Assembly: GCA_001804735.1 (NCBI GenBank)
Contig: MHBC01000028.1
Location: 1-63,270, forward strand
DNA from: Legionellales bacterium RIFCSPHIGHO2_12_FULL_37_14
GTDB lineage: Bacteria > Pseudomonadota > Gammaproteobacteria > Legionellales > Legionellaceae
Length of the DNA stretch: 63,270 nt
Direction of reading: 5' to 3'
Each line of letters starts with the position of its first letter. Within the stretch, counting starts at the first letter, position 1. Of the stretch, positions 20,425-28,816 are shown one piece after another. The notes below the pieces were generated by a model. The model searched no databases, was not told where the DNA came from, and saw nothing but the letters and a program-made list of their open reading frames with translations. The position numbers and the translations under genes were made by a program.

Positions 20425-22361
20425 CTACCGCGCTTATTGTTGGCCAACCTAATTGTGGCAAAACGGAATTATTTAATGCTTTAACTGATAGCCATGCGCC
20501 TGTTGGCAATTGGTCTGGAGTTACGGTTGCAGTAGAAAGCGCTACTTTTTGTATCCAAGAAACCTCCATTACTATTCAAGATACTCCTGGAATTTATGCT
20601 TTAATGGATAAACCAGAAAGTGAGGATGAAAAAATTACTCACGCGATCCTTACGCAAACCACCCCTGATTTATTAATAAATGTAATTGATGTAGCTAATC
20701 TTGAGAGGCAGTTATTTTTAACTAGTGAGCTTCTAGAACTTAAAATTCCGCTCGTTGTAGTGCTAAATATGCATCATGCAGAAGGAGCTTTACCTAAACT
20801 TGATGCTTTAAGTGTGGCTTTAGGTTGTAAAGTTTTATTATTTGAAAAAAATACAGACAGCAAAAATCTACACCAAAGTCTACTTAGCGAGCTTAAAAAT
20901 CCTACCCCACCTACACCACCTATTTTACCGCTCCCGCATAATGTACATACCATGCAAGATGCTGATCTACATATAGCTGATGCACGCTATACCTTTTGCC
21001 ATAAAGTCGCAAATTTAGCGCAGGTTCAGCAGACTAAATCTCAAGACAAACTTACCGCCCAGCTTGATGCTATTTTTCTCCATCGTTACCTTGGTCTACC
21101 TTTATTTTTCTTCATGATGTATAGCTTATTCTTTTTTGCTGTGCATGTTGGCGGAATAGTACAAACGTTTTTTGATAATACCTCAACCGTACTTTTTATT
21201 GAAACTCCTAGCCTTATTTTACAAAAGCTTAATACCCCTGCTTGGTTAAGCGATATTTTCTGTAATGGCCTTGGCAGAGGTCTTACTACTACTATTAGCT
21301 TTATTCCCATACTAGCTACCATGTATTTTGGTTTAAGCTTTTTAGAAGGTTCAGGTTACATGGCACGCGCTGCTTTTGTTATGGATAGGCTTATGCGCTT
21401 AATTGGTCTTCCTGGCAAAGCTTTTGTTCCTTTAATTATCGGCTTTGGGTGTAATGTACCTGCCATTCTTGCAACTCGCACTCTAGAAAACAAACGTGAA
21501 AGGATGTTAACCATCCTAATGGCGCCCTTTATGTCATGTAGTGCACGCTTAACAATTTACTCAGTATTTGTGAGCGCATTTTTTAAAGAAAATGGCCAAA
21601 ACATTATATTTTCGCTGTATTTACTTGGGATTGGCGCCGCTATCTTAACTGGAATTATGTTTAAAAAATTGTTTTTTGCCCAAGAACTTGCCCCATTAAC
21701 ACTCGAGCTCCCGAATTATCAAAGCCCTAATTTTAAGCGCTTAAGTTCTATGAGCTTTATTAGACTTTCTAGGTTTTTAAAACGTGCAGCGCTATTTATT
21801 ATTCCAGTTTGTATTAGCCTTAGTGTCTTAAATATGCTCCCATCACTAAACGCCAAAGCGCCAAATTTGCTTGCTTATTTAGGCCAAATGTTAACCCCTA
21901 TTTTTACTCCCATGGGGTTAACTACTGATAATTGGCCTGCTACTGTGGGGCTTTTTACCGGCATTTTAGCTAAGGAAGTGGTAATTGGATCATTAAACAC
22001 TCTTTACCAACAGGCAGCACACTTAAATTTTGCATCTCCAGTTAGCAATATAATGCAACAATATTTTCCAAGCTTTGCTAGCGTATATGCTTATCTTGTC
22101 TTCATTTTGTTGTACATGCCTTGTATCTCTACAATGAGCGCTATAAAACAAGAATCTTCCGCAAAGCTTATGTGGATTGCAATAATTTGGTCTTTTGGCA
22201 TAGCATATATTTTAGCTATTTTAATTTATCAATTAATCTCTTTTGCTACACATCCTCTAACATCGAGTAAATGGATTATTGGCCTTTTCCTCCTTGCTGC
22301 AAGTTTTATATTATGCCTTAGGCGCTTCCCGCAAATAACAGGAGATCTACATGCTGTTTGA
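20421..22361 (+). CDS. feoB: Ferrous iron permease FeoB
   Basis: FeoB imports Fe2+ across the inner membrane, gated by an N-terminal G domain. G1 is GQPNCGKT (residues 8-15) and G3 is DTPG (54-57); the membrane half holds the two conserved gate regions, including PFMSCSARLTIY and the GFGCNVPAILATRTLE stretch. At 646 aa it is shorter than the roughly 770 aa E. coli protein, with a reduced linker after the G domain. I choose ATG 20421, overlapping the feoA stop, with GGGA in front; a GTG at 20409 is in frame. It overlaps the next gene by 11 bases. Confidence 0.95.
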   Translation: MTTALIVGQPNCGKTELFNALTDSHAPVGNWSGVTVAVESATFCIQETSITIQDTPGIYALMDKPESEDEKITHAILTQTTPDLLINVIDVANLERQLFLTSELLELKIPLVVVLNMHHAEGALPKLDALSVALGCKVLLFEKNTDSKNLHQSLLSELKNPTPPTPPILPLPHNVHTMQDADLHIADARYTFCHKVANLAQVQQTKSQDKLTAQLDAIFLHRYLGLPLFFFMMYSLFFFAVHVGGIVQTFFDNTSTVLFIETPSLILQKLNTPAWLSDIFCNGLGRGLTTTISFIPILATMYFGLSFLEGSGYMARAAFVMDRLMRLIGLPGKAFVPLIIGFGCNVPAILATRTLENKRERMLTILMAPFMSCSARLTIYSVFVSAFFKENGQNIIFSLYLLGIGAAILTGIMFKKLFFAQELAPLTLELPNYQSPNFKRLSSMSFIRLSRFLKRAALFIIPVCISLSVLNMLPSLNAKAPNLLAYLGQMLTPIFTPMGLTTDNWPATVGLFTGILAKEVVIGSLNTLYQQAAHLNFASPVSNIMQQYFPSFASVYAYLVFILLYMPCISTMSAIKQESSAKLMWIAIIWSFGIAYILAILIYQLISFATHPLTSSKWIIGLFLLAASFILCLRRFPQITGDLHAV

Positions 22362-22581
22362 TATCTTAAATTATATAAAGCGCGAAAAATTTGTAAGCGA
22401 GCAACAGCTCTCTCGCCACTTTCAAACTAATTCTGAGGTACTAAATTCAATACTAGAGCGCCTTAGCAAAAAAAACTTAATTCACCAAGTTCCATTAAAA
22501 TCGAACTGTATGTCTGCTTGTAGCACCTGCTTTGAAAAACAGATTAGATATTTTGCTTTAGACCATGTACACTCAAGTTAA
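22351..22581 (+). CDS. feoC: FeoC-like winged-helix protein
   Basis: Short protein (76 aa) with a winged-helix pattern in the first 50 residues (FDILNYIKREKFVSEQQLSRHF, SEVLNSILERLSKKNLIHQV) and a cysteine cluster C-x3-C-x2-C near residues 52-59 that could hold an iron-sulfur cluster. Both features and the place after feoB fit FeoC, a regulator or stabiliser of FeoB. Confidence 0.82.
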   Translation: MLFDILNYIKREKFVSEQQLSRHFQTNSEVLNSILERLSKKNLIHQVPLKSNCMSACSTCFEKQIRYFALDHVHSS

Positions 22582-22604
22582 GATAGGTAAATTTAAATAT
22601 ATTC

Positions 22605-23363
22605 ATGGCAAACAAAAAAACTCCTCCAAAAACGAAAACTAAAGCTTCTAAAGGCTCTAAAACCAAACCTCAAAAGAAAACACTTAGTGAACCTTTTTTA
22701 ATAGATGAACCTTTAGATACTCCTCCTCTAGAAACAACACCTAGCGAACCAGACAATCCTCCACCTGACTCTCCTTTAGAAGAAAGTAAAGAGCTAGCTC
22801 AAAATACCAAAGCTGGTTATCCAGATCTTTCTGCCTTAAATGATGCTGTTTATCATATTGATTGGCGCTGGAGTTACTTTGAAATAACTGTGGTTTCACC
22901 AAATATTACTCTCTTTGTTCCGCCTAAATGGATAAAACCAGAACTCATTCCTGGAACCGAAGATTACGAATTTGTTTATCCGATTCTTGATTACGGTAAT
23001 CGCATGATTACTTCCAAACAAGATGAATTTATGTCTGCTGGATATTCAATGTGTAAAATGTATTACACTATTGAAAAAATAATTGATATATTAGTTGGTA
23101 GATTATCCCAAGAAGGCATTCCCCCTGAAACTGAAGTCCAGGTTGCATTTGGCGGTCACAGAGTTGTCAAACGGAAAGCTTTCGAAATTATCATTAACCT
23201 TGATAATAACGTCGTAGTATCAAACTTCGACCCTGGTGAGTGGGGAGAAAAATACTTACGCGTCGTTAAATGGCAAGGAGAACAAGGTTACGGCTACCCA
23301 TCTAAAGCCCCGCGTGATGTGTACAAAAAAGCTCCCAAAACAATGACTGCAAAACCTAAATAA
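22605..23363 (+). CDS. Conserved-looking protein of unknown function, Lys/Pro-rich N-terminus
   Basis: Not recognised. The first 65 residues are Lys-, Thr- and then Pro/Glu-rich and probably disordered; residues 75-235 look folded, with WRWSYFEITVV, FVPPKWIKPELIPG, YPILDYGNRM and GGHRVVKRKAFEIIINLDNN stretches rich in Trp, Tyr and Pro. No signal peptide or membrane segment. It begins 23 bases after feoC on the same strand, so it may be read with the feo operon, but its content suggests no link to iron. Its 3' end overlaps convergent ribE by 8 bases. Confidence 0.7.
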   Translation: MANKKTPPKTKTKASKGSKTKPQKKTLSEPFLIDEPLDTPPLETTPSEPDNPPPDSPLEESKELAQNTKAGYPDLSALNDAVYHIDWRWSYFEITVVSPNITLFVPPKWIKPELIPGTEDYEFVYPILDYGNRMITSKQDEFMSAGYSMCKMYYTIEKIIDILVGRLSQEGIPPETEVQVAFGGHRVVKRKAFEIIINLDNNVVVSNFDPGEWGEKYLRVVKWQGEQGYGYPSKAPRDVYKKAPKTMTAKPK

Positions 23364-23964
23364 GCTCAACACGCCTTATAGTATCTACAATAATTCGTGT
23401 TTTAGCATCAATTTCAAGGTTTACTAAATCCCCTATTTTTTTATGCAAAAAATTTGTTATCCGTAAGGTTTCGGGAATAAGATGTATAGTAAACGAGTTG
23501 GTATGCTGGTTAACCTTATCAATAGTTAAACTTGATCCATCTATTGCTATAAATCCTTTAGGAAAAATATATTTTAGCCATGCTTGTTTACATTGAATGG
23601 TCAGCGTTAATTGATTTAAGGACTTTGCTAAATCTATAATTAATGCAGTTCCTATCACATGTCCTGCAACTACATGTCCGCCTATTTCATCACTAAAACG
23701 CGCGCTCCTCTCAATACTTACAGTTTTTCCTTTAGTCAAGAAGCGTAAAGTAGTTATTTCTAGAGTATTTTGAATGGCATTAAAAGTAACAATATCATCC
23801 TTAATATTAATAACCGTCTGACAAACTCCATCTATGGCAACGCTCGCGCCTATTTTTAGCTTTTGCAACATTTTTTTATTAAAACGCACGCTATACTGCA
23901 TAAGATTGGGCTTATTTATTACTGCGGTAACCTCTGCTAAACCTTGGGTAATTCCAGTAAACAT
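23356..23964 (-). CDS. ribE: Riboflavin synthase alpha chain
   Basis: Converts two 6,7-dimethyl-8-ribityllumazine molecules to riboflavin. The protein has two lumazine-binding repeats: MFTGITQGLAEV at the start with VAIDGVCQTV in the first half, and GGHVVAGHVIGTA with FIAIDGSSLTI in the second. Length (202 aa) is normal. It stands alone here, divergent from the two-component genes, with no rib neighbours. Confidence 0.94.
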   Translation of the reverse strand: MFTGITQGLAEVTAVINKPNLMQYSVRFNKKMLQKLKIGASVAIDGVCQTVINIKDDIVTFNAIQNTLEITTLRFLTKGKTVSIERSARFSDEIGGHVVAGHVIGTALIIDLAKSLNQLTLTIQCKQAWLKYIFPKGFIAIDGSSLTIDKVNQHTNSFTIHLIPETLRITNFLHKKIGDLVNLEIDAKTRIIVDTIRRVELI

Positions 23965-23993
23965 ATATAGAATAGTACGTTGATGAATAATAT

Positions 23994-24001
23994 GATATAA
24001 T
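23994..24001 (+). promoter_or_regulatory. Extended -10 promoter before the response regulator
   Basis: GATATAAT ends an extended -10 motif, TG one base before TATAAT (23996-24001), in the gap between divergent ribE and the response regulator gene. The ATG lies 26 bases further on. No good -35 is visible at 17 bases, as usual for extended -10 promoters. Confidence 0.5.
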
Positions 24002-24027
24002 GTTCTATTTTACACCAAAAAGCAAGT

Positions 24028-24699
24028 ATGCGCATATTAATTATTGAAGACAATCAAACTACAGCATCATACCTAATTAAAGGCTTAAAAGAGCATTATT
24101 TTATTCCTGACTTAGCAAAAGATGGTAAAGAGGGTTTATATTTATTAAACAATTATACTTATGACATAATAATCCTCGATATTATGCTGCCCTATATAGA
24201 TGGATGGAAGCTTTTAGAAAAAATTAATGAAGCCAATATCTCAACGCCAATTTTATGCTTAACGGCAAAAGACACTGTTGAAGATAGAGTCAAAGGTTTA
24301 GAGTTAGGAGCTGATGATTATTTAGTTAAACCATTTGCTTTTACCGAACTGTTAGCTAGATTAAAAAATATCGCCAAACGTAGTCATAGAGTTACCGCAG
24401 ATATTTTAACAATTGCTGATTTAAATGTTGATCCGCAAAAACACCAAGTTACCCGTAATGGCACTAAAATTCATCTTTCTGCCAAAGAATTTATGTTGCT
24501 GTTGTTGTTTTTAAGACGCCAGGGGGATGTTTTGTCACGCACTTTTATCGCCGAACAAGTCTGGGACATTAATTTTGACAGTGATACTAACGTTATCGAT
24601 GTTGCCGTTAAAAGGTTACGTGACAAAATTGATAAAAATTTTTCACTTAAGTTAATTCACGCCATAAGAGGAGTAGGCTATGTTTTGGAAAAGCGCTAA
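24028..24699 (+). CDS. OmpR/PhoB-family response regulator
   Basis: Receiver domain (residues 1-115) with acidic pair E7/D8, phosphoacceptor D51 in IIILDIMLP, the Thr of LCLTAKD and the Lys of LVKPF; then a winged-helix DNA-binding domain (about 125-220) with the VDVAVKRLRDKI recognition-helix area. It overlaps the sensor kinase gene by 20 bases, so the two form one unit. The signal and targets are unknown; the closest general type is CusR/QseB-like. Confidence 0.93.
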   Translation: MRILIIEDNQTTASYLIKGLKEHYFIPDLAKDGKEGLYLLNNYTYDIIILDIMLPYIDGWKLLEKINEANISTPILCLTAKDTVEDRVKGLELGADDYLVKPFAFTELLARLKNIAKRSHRVTADILTIADLNVDPQKHQVTRNGTKIHLSAKEFMLLLLFLRRQGDVLSRTFIAEQVWDINFDSDTNVIDVAVKRLRDKIDKNFSLKLIHAIRGVGYVLEKR

Positions 24700-25765
24700 A
24701 AGTACACTCAATAAGCCATTATCCTTAGTAACTAAATTAATGCTCTTGTATAGCTTTTCCACTATTGGATTATTAACAACTTTAGTTTTATTTTTATATC
24801 CAACTTTTATGCAAATAATCGAGCAACTAAACGGCTCACCAGCCTCCCATTTAACTGTAGAATGTTATGAAAAGTTTATTTTAATTTTGTTATTTGGCTC
24901 TCTTGCATCCATAATTTTTGGCCACATAATAGCAAGCAAAGGCCTTAATAGACTTAAAGAATTTGAGCATAAATTAGATACCATAACCATTGAATCGTTA
25001 GATAAAAGGATAATTCTTGCTGAATGGCCCAAAGAACTACGCCCCTTAGCTAACAAATTTAATAGTATGTTGGACCGAATTCAAACGTCCTTTAACCAAT
25101 TGTCCCAATTTTCTTCTGACATCGCTCACGAACTTAGAACACCTATTCATAATTTAAGAACTAATACCGAATTAGCACTTTTAAAAAATAAATCACCTCA
25201 TGAATATAAAAATATTTTGGCAGCAAATATGCAAGAATATCTTAACCTCTCAAAACTTATCGAAAATCTACTATTTATTGCAAGATCAGATCATGGCCAA
25301 ATGACCCTTAATAAAACCGCGCTTAATTTAAATCCATCAATCTTAACTGTATGTGAATACTATGCAGCGCTCGCAGATGAAAAAAAAGTAACTATAACCT
25401 GTAAAGGCGAGGCAAAAATACTTGCAGATCCGGTACTTTTTAAACGGGTGATAAGTAACCTTTTAGCCAACGCGCTTAAATATACTCCATTAAAAGGCCA
25501 GATCAATATTGAAATTTCCCAAGAGCCTAATTTAGCAAAAGTTACTATTCACGATACAGGTATAGGGATATCTCGCGAACATCTGCCTAATATATTTACC
25601 CGTTTTTACCGGGTAGATCCTGCACGTAATACGCAAACTGGTGGCTTGGGCTTGGGTTTAGCAATTGTAAAATCTATTGTTGATTTACATAAAGCTAAAA
25701 TAAATATCCAAAATCACCCAACAATTGGGATTTTAGTTGAGCTTTCCTGGCCAGCTTGCATTTAG
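24680..25765 (+). CDS. Sensor histidine kinase
   Basis: Two membrane segments at about residues 19-44 and 65-85 enclose only some 20 periplasmic residues, so the sensed signal may be within the membrane or very small. Then follow HAMP, the phosphoacceptor H150 in DIAHELRTP, the N-box NLLANALKYT and G-boxes DTGIGI and GGLGLGLAIV. It pairs with the overlapping regulator upstream. The 3' end overlaps the convergent SET gene by 33 bases. Confidence 0.93.
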   Translation: MFWKSAKSTLNKPLSLVTKLMLLYSFSTIGLLTTLVLFLYPTFMQIIEQLNGSPASHLTVECYEKFILILLFGSLASIIFGHIIASKGLNRLKEFEHKLDTITIESLDKRIILAEWPKELRPLANKFNSMLDRIQTSFNQLSQFSSDIAHELRTPIHNLRTNTELALLKNKSPHEYKNILAANMQEYLNLSKLIENLLFIARSDHGQMTLNKTALNLNPSILTVCEYYAALADEKKVTITCKGEAKILADPVLFKRVISNLLANALKYTPLKGQINIEISQEPNLAKVTIHDTGIGISREHLPNIFTRFYRVDPARNTQTGGLGLGLAIVKSIVDLHKAKINIQNHPTIGILVELSWPACI

Positions 25766-26893
25766 GATTATTAGCATTAATGAAAAAATAAGAGCAAAAA
25801 TAATTCCTATCCTGATAAGGAGATATTTTTGGGCAGCTTGAATGCCAATGTGTCCTAAGGCTTGCATATGCGGTGCCTTATGAAGAGCTAAAGAGTGCCA
25901 AAAATTATTAATTTTATAAACAACTTTATTGTTTGCATTAAATTTAAACTCTGGTCTATTTACAAAATACTCGTCTCCATAGTGAATGAGAAGCTGCTCA
26001 TTGGGCATTATGTCCCTTGCTGCATCTAAATAAATAAACTTAATCCCATTTATGCAAATTATCTTAGAAATAAGGTTAGCCTTTAAATAAGGTGAATTTT
26101 TATCCAACTCATTGCAAGCTGAGTGGTTTATAAACCTAGCCAGGTTTCCATAAAATCTAGCATCAATATGCATGCCAAGAAGGTCTTCAGTACAGTAAGA
26201 GTAGCCCAAATATTGGGGGTTAATTAATTTAACTCCTCCATAGATAAATAAACCCTTGCCCTTATTAATCTTCTTTTTGCAAAATAACCCAACACCTACA
26301 TTAGGATCAATGTACCTTAATTCATAAAGCGCAAAGTCAGTTTTAGTAGTTATCAATTTAATAACGTCAAAATCTACTTTTTCGAATAGCTTATCTCCAT
26401 CAACTTCGAGAGGAAGATCATTAAAAGTAAAGTAATCATCAATTATAATTTCTTCAGCGTATTCAAATTCATTTTTGCATAAAGTGCTTGCCACAGCATT
26501 TAATTGCTTAATGTCAATTAATTGGGTCCCTGGTTTATTAGCATAAAGCGAAAAATTTATTTTATCCTCAACTTTAGCACGTAGAAATTTGTTTGATGGA
26601 GCTATAACAAATTTACAGGCTAAAGGATCTTTGACATTTAAAAGGACAGAATAAACATAAATTACCGAGTTTAATAAACCATTAAAATCATCATAGTTAT
26701 AAATAAACAAATGATCATTAGTGACAATTTTTTGTTCGGCTAATAGTGGATGCTGAAATTCGCGCAGCGCCATTAGCTCAGCGTGCGTAATTTTTTTCCC
26801 CTCATCTAAAAGGCAGGTACCATCTTTTAGATTAATTAAGACCTTACTATAAGAAGAGCTTTTATTGTTATTTGTTAAGGTTATATTAACCAC
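25733..26893 (-). CDS. SET-domain protein with C-terminal membrane anchor, candidate effector
   Basis: The second half is a SET methyltransferase domain: VGLFCKKKINKGKGLFIYGG (about 196-216), the cofactor-binding RFINHSAC with N256 and H257, and HYGDEYF with Y305 and Y309, matching the two hallmark SET motifs. SET enzymes methylate protein lysines, mostly in eukaryotes; bacterial examples include chlamydial NUE and Legionella RomA/LegAS4, which act on host histones. Here no post-SET cysteines are seen. The N-terminal 150 residues are unrecognised. A hydrophobic segment at about 360-378 near the C-terminus suggests membrane attachment. Start ATG 26893. Whether it is exported to a host is inference. 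Confidence 0.82.
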   Translation of the reverse strand: MVNITLTNNNKSSSYSKVLINLKDGTCLLDEGKKITHAELMALREFQHPLLAEQKIVTNDHLFIYNYDDFNGLLNSVIYVYSVLLNVKDPLACKFVIAPSNKFLRAKVEDKINFSLYANKPGTQLIDIKQLNAVASTLCKNEFEYAEEIIIDDYFTFNDLPLEVDGDKLFEKVDFDVIKLITTKTDFALYELRYIDPNVGVGLFCKKKINKGKGLFIYGGVKLINPQYLGYSYCTEDLLGMHIDARFYGNLARFINHSACNELDKNSPYLKANLISKIICINGIKFIYLDAARDIMPNEQLLIHYGDEYFVNRPEFKFNANNKVVYKINNFWHSLALHKAPHMQALGHIGIQAAQKYLLIRIGIIFALIFSLMLIILNASWPGKLN

Positions 26894-27017
26894 TTTTAAT
26901 CTCCTTTAGCGAGGAATGCTAAACGATGATCAATGTTAATCATTAGACCTAAGCCTTTTATTACGCATTAGTTAATAAAATTAATTATACGCAACACTCG
27001 AAGCTGATGTAAATAAT

Positions 27018-28667
27018 TTATGCACTTGGTCTGTTTGGACTTGGAGATGGTGGGAGGTTTCTGTTTTTTATCACTTGATTTAATTCTTGCAATGCTTTTT
27101 CAAAAATTGCATGTGAAGGATCAATTTTATCATACGATATATGACCTGACGGTTTTTTGTTTATTTGCTCAACAATAAGCGCACCACTAGCATTGGTATA
27201 AGCCTTGTAATTAGCAGATTTAATAAATGCAAAGTCCTTACCTGTACGACCACAATATCCATCTGAATAAATAATTGGTGTTGCTGGGTTTGTATTATGT
27301 TCTAAACGGCTACCAATCTCAGCTAAAGAAGCTCTTAATTCCTTCTCATCAGGTGACACCTGCTGAGCTGTCGCCTGCTGAAAGAATTGGGCTCCGCTAC
27401 GAGCTGCAGTCGGTGGTTGAGGTTGTTGAGCTGCATGGGAGGAAACGTGTTGCAGTTCTGCAGCCTTAAAATTTCTTAAATATTGTTCAAATTCTTTATA
27501 TTCCTTAGGAGTTGCGGATCTTCTGCTAGATTCCTTGTACATGTTGCTTTCTTCGTCATAATCCATAACCAGAAGAAGATTTTCACTTGTTATTTGGTCT
27601 ATACCAACAAAGAAGCCTTTAGTAGCTTTAGTTGCAGGATCATAGACTGTTATACAGCTAGTCCCAGGCATTTGCTCATTCGTGATATCTCGATAAACTG
27701 TTACATCCCCAATTACAGCATTGCCAAAAGCTTTGACACTATAATCAAAAGCAACTTGATATAATTGAACTATATCATCAGATAGAACATGGACTGGCTT
27801 ATGGGTTTGTTGTGCTTGTGATGGTGGTGGTTGCACTTGTTGCGGTGCTGGTTGCTGAGCCTGCTGTTGCTGTTGGGTATGTTGTGGGGGTGTTTGTACT
27901 TGTGACGGCTGTTGGAGTTGTGATGCTTGTGATTGAGCTTGTTGTTGATTCACATTAGATTGTTGCAGTGATTTTAAAATTGCTTGTATAGAAGGTTGCT
28001 CCTTGAGCCGACTGACAGCATCAACAATGCCATCATAATTTAATTTCTGATCACCATGGAAAAATGCGGCGCTAGAGCCAGTACTGCTTTGATTATACCA
28101 ATAGTCGTCAGTTGTTTTATCAAAATTTATAATGCTTATTTTAATTTCATTACGTTGACTAATAGAAATAATCACATTTCCATTTATGATTTCTTTCCCT
28201 CCACTCCGTCTTAAAGCTTCTTCCATGTTATTAAAAAAATCCGCAACCTCTTTGCCTTGATGCCGTGGTGTTTGCGCTTGTTGAGGCGCTTGAGGTGGAG
28301 GGGTGGGTTTTTGAGGTTCAAGATTGAGCAGACCTTTCTTTCCAGCTTCCCTAATTAATGATTCACATTCCGCTACATCGGCTTCAGTTGCTTCCTGTTT
28401 TTTTTGCAGATTATACCCTTCTGTTTGATCATAATGTACTTTATAAAGCAGACTAGATTTCGGGTCTATAAAGTAGGCATAATTACCTGGATTTTTATAT
28501 ATATGGGGGCATGTTACAAGATTGCCAGTTTCATCCCGCGCACCAGTCATGCTTAAGTAAATATTGGAATTATTGTATTTAAAAACTTGTGCTTTATTTG
28601 GAGGAAGTTTTCTATTATTTATGTCGCTAAATGCTGACATTAATTCTTCCGAAACTGTTACTGACAT
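27018..28667 (-). CDS. Multi-domain protein with Gln/Pro-rich linkers, function unknown
   Basis: About 549 aa. I start at ATG 28667, preceded by GAGGAGA at proper spacing; a longer frame to 28760 lacks such a site. The protein appears as four modules of roughly 90-110 residues (starting near 5, 145, 270 and 450) joined by Gln/Pro-rich linkers, the longest near 235-290. Modules share a pattern of short beta strands with Tyr/Asp and a closing helix; this is my reading and needs alignment. No signal peptide or membrane segment. The linker style is common in effectors of intracellular bacteria. It lies on the same strand as the SET gene, with a 124-base gap. Confidence 0.68.
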   Translation of the reverse strand: MSVTVSEELMSAFSDINNRKLPPNKAQVFKYNNSNIYLSMTGARDETGNLVTCPHIYKNPGNYAYFIDPKSSLLYKVHYDQTEGYNLQKKQEATEADVAECESLIREAGKKGLLNLEPQKPTPPPQAPQQAQTPRHQGKEVADFFNNMEEALRRSGGKEIINGNVIISISQRNEIKISIINFDKTTDDYWYNQSSTGSSAAFFHGDQKLNYDGIVDAVSRLKEQPSIQAILKSLQQSNVNQQQAQSQASQLQQPSQVQTPPQHTQQQQQAQQPAPQQVQPPPSQAQQTHKPVHVLSDDIVQLYQVAFDYSVKAFGNAVIGDVTVYRDITNEQMPGTSCITVYDPATKATKGFFVGIDQITSENLLLVMDYDEESNMYKESSRRSATPKEYKEFEQYLRNFKAAELQHVSSHAAQQPQPPTAARSGAQFFQQATAQQVSPDEKELRASLAEIGSRLEHNTNPATPIIYSDGYCGRTGKDFAFIKSANYKAYTNASGALIVEQINKKPSGHISYDKIDPSHAIFEKALQELNQVIKNRNLPPSPSPNRPSA

Positions 28668-28770
28668 AGCAATCTCCTCATAAAATAGTCGATATTTATT
28701 ATTATAGTACAAGAAAAAAAATTTGCTTAATAAGACTATGGCGTGTTGTATTGCTTTCAACCTAGATAGA

Positions 28771-28790
28771 CCGCGGGACGTCGACTTCGG
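28771..28790. repeat. Half copy of the palindromic element
   Basis: CCGCGGGACGTCG here repeats the right arm of the 74-nt palindrome at 6941-7014. It lies between two minus-strand genes of unknown function and has no matching left arm, so it looks like a decayed or solo half. Confidence 0.6.
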
Positions 28791-28816
28791 TTGTGAAGAT
28801 TAAATGTCAACAGGCC

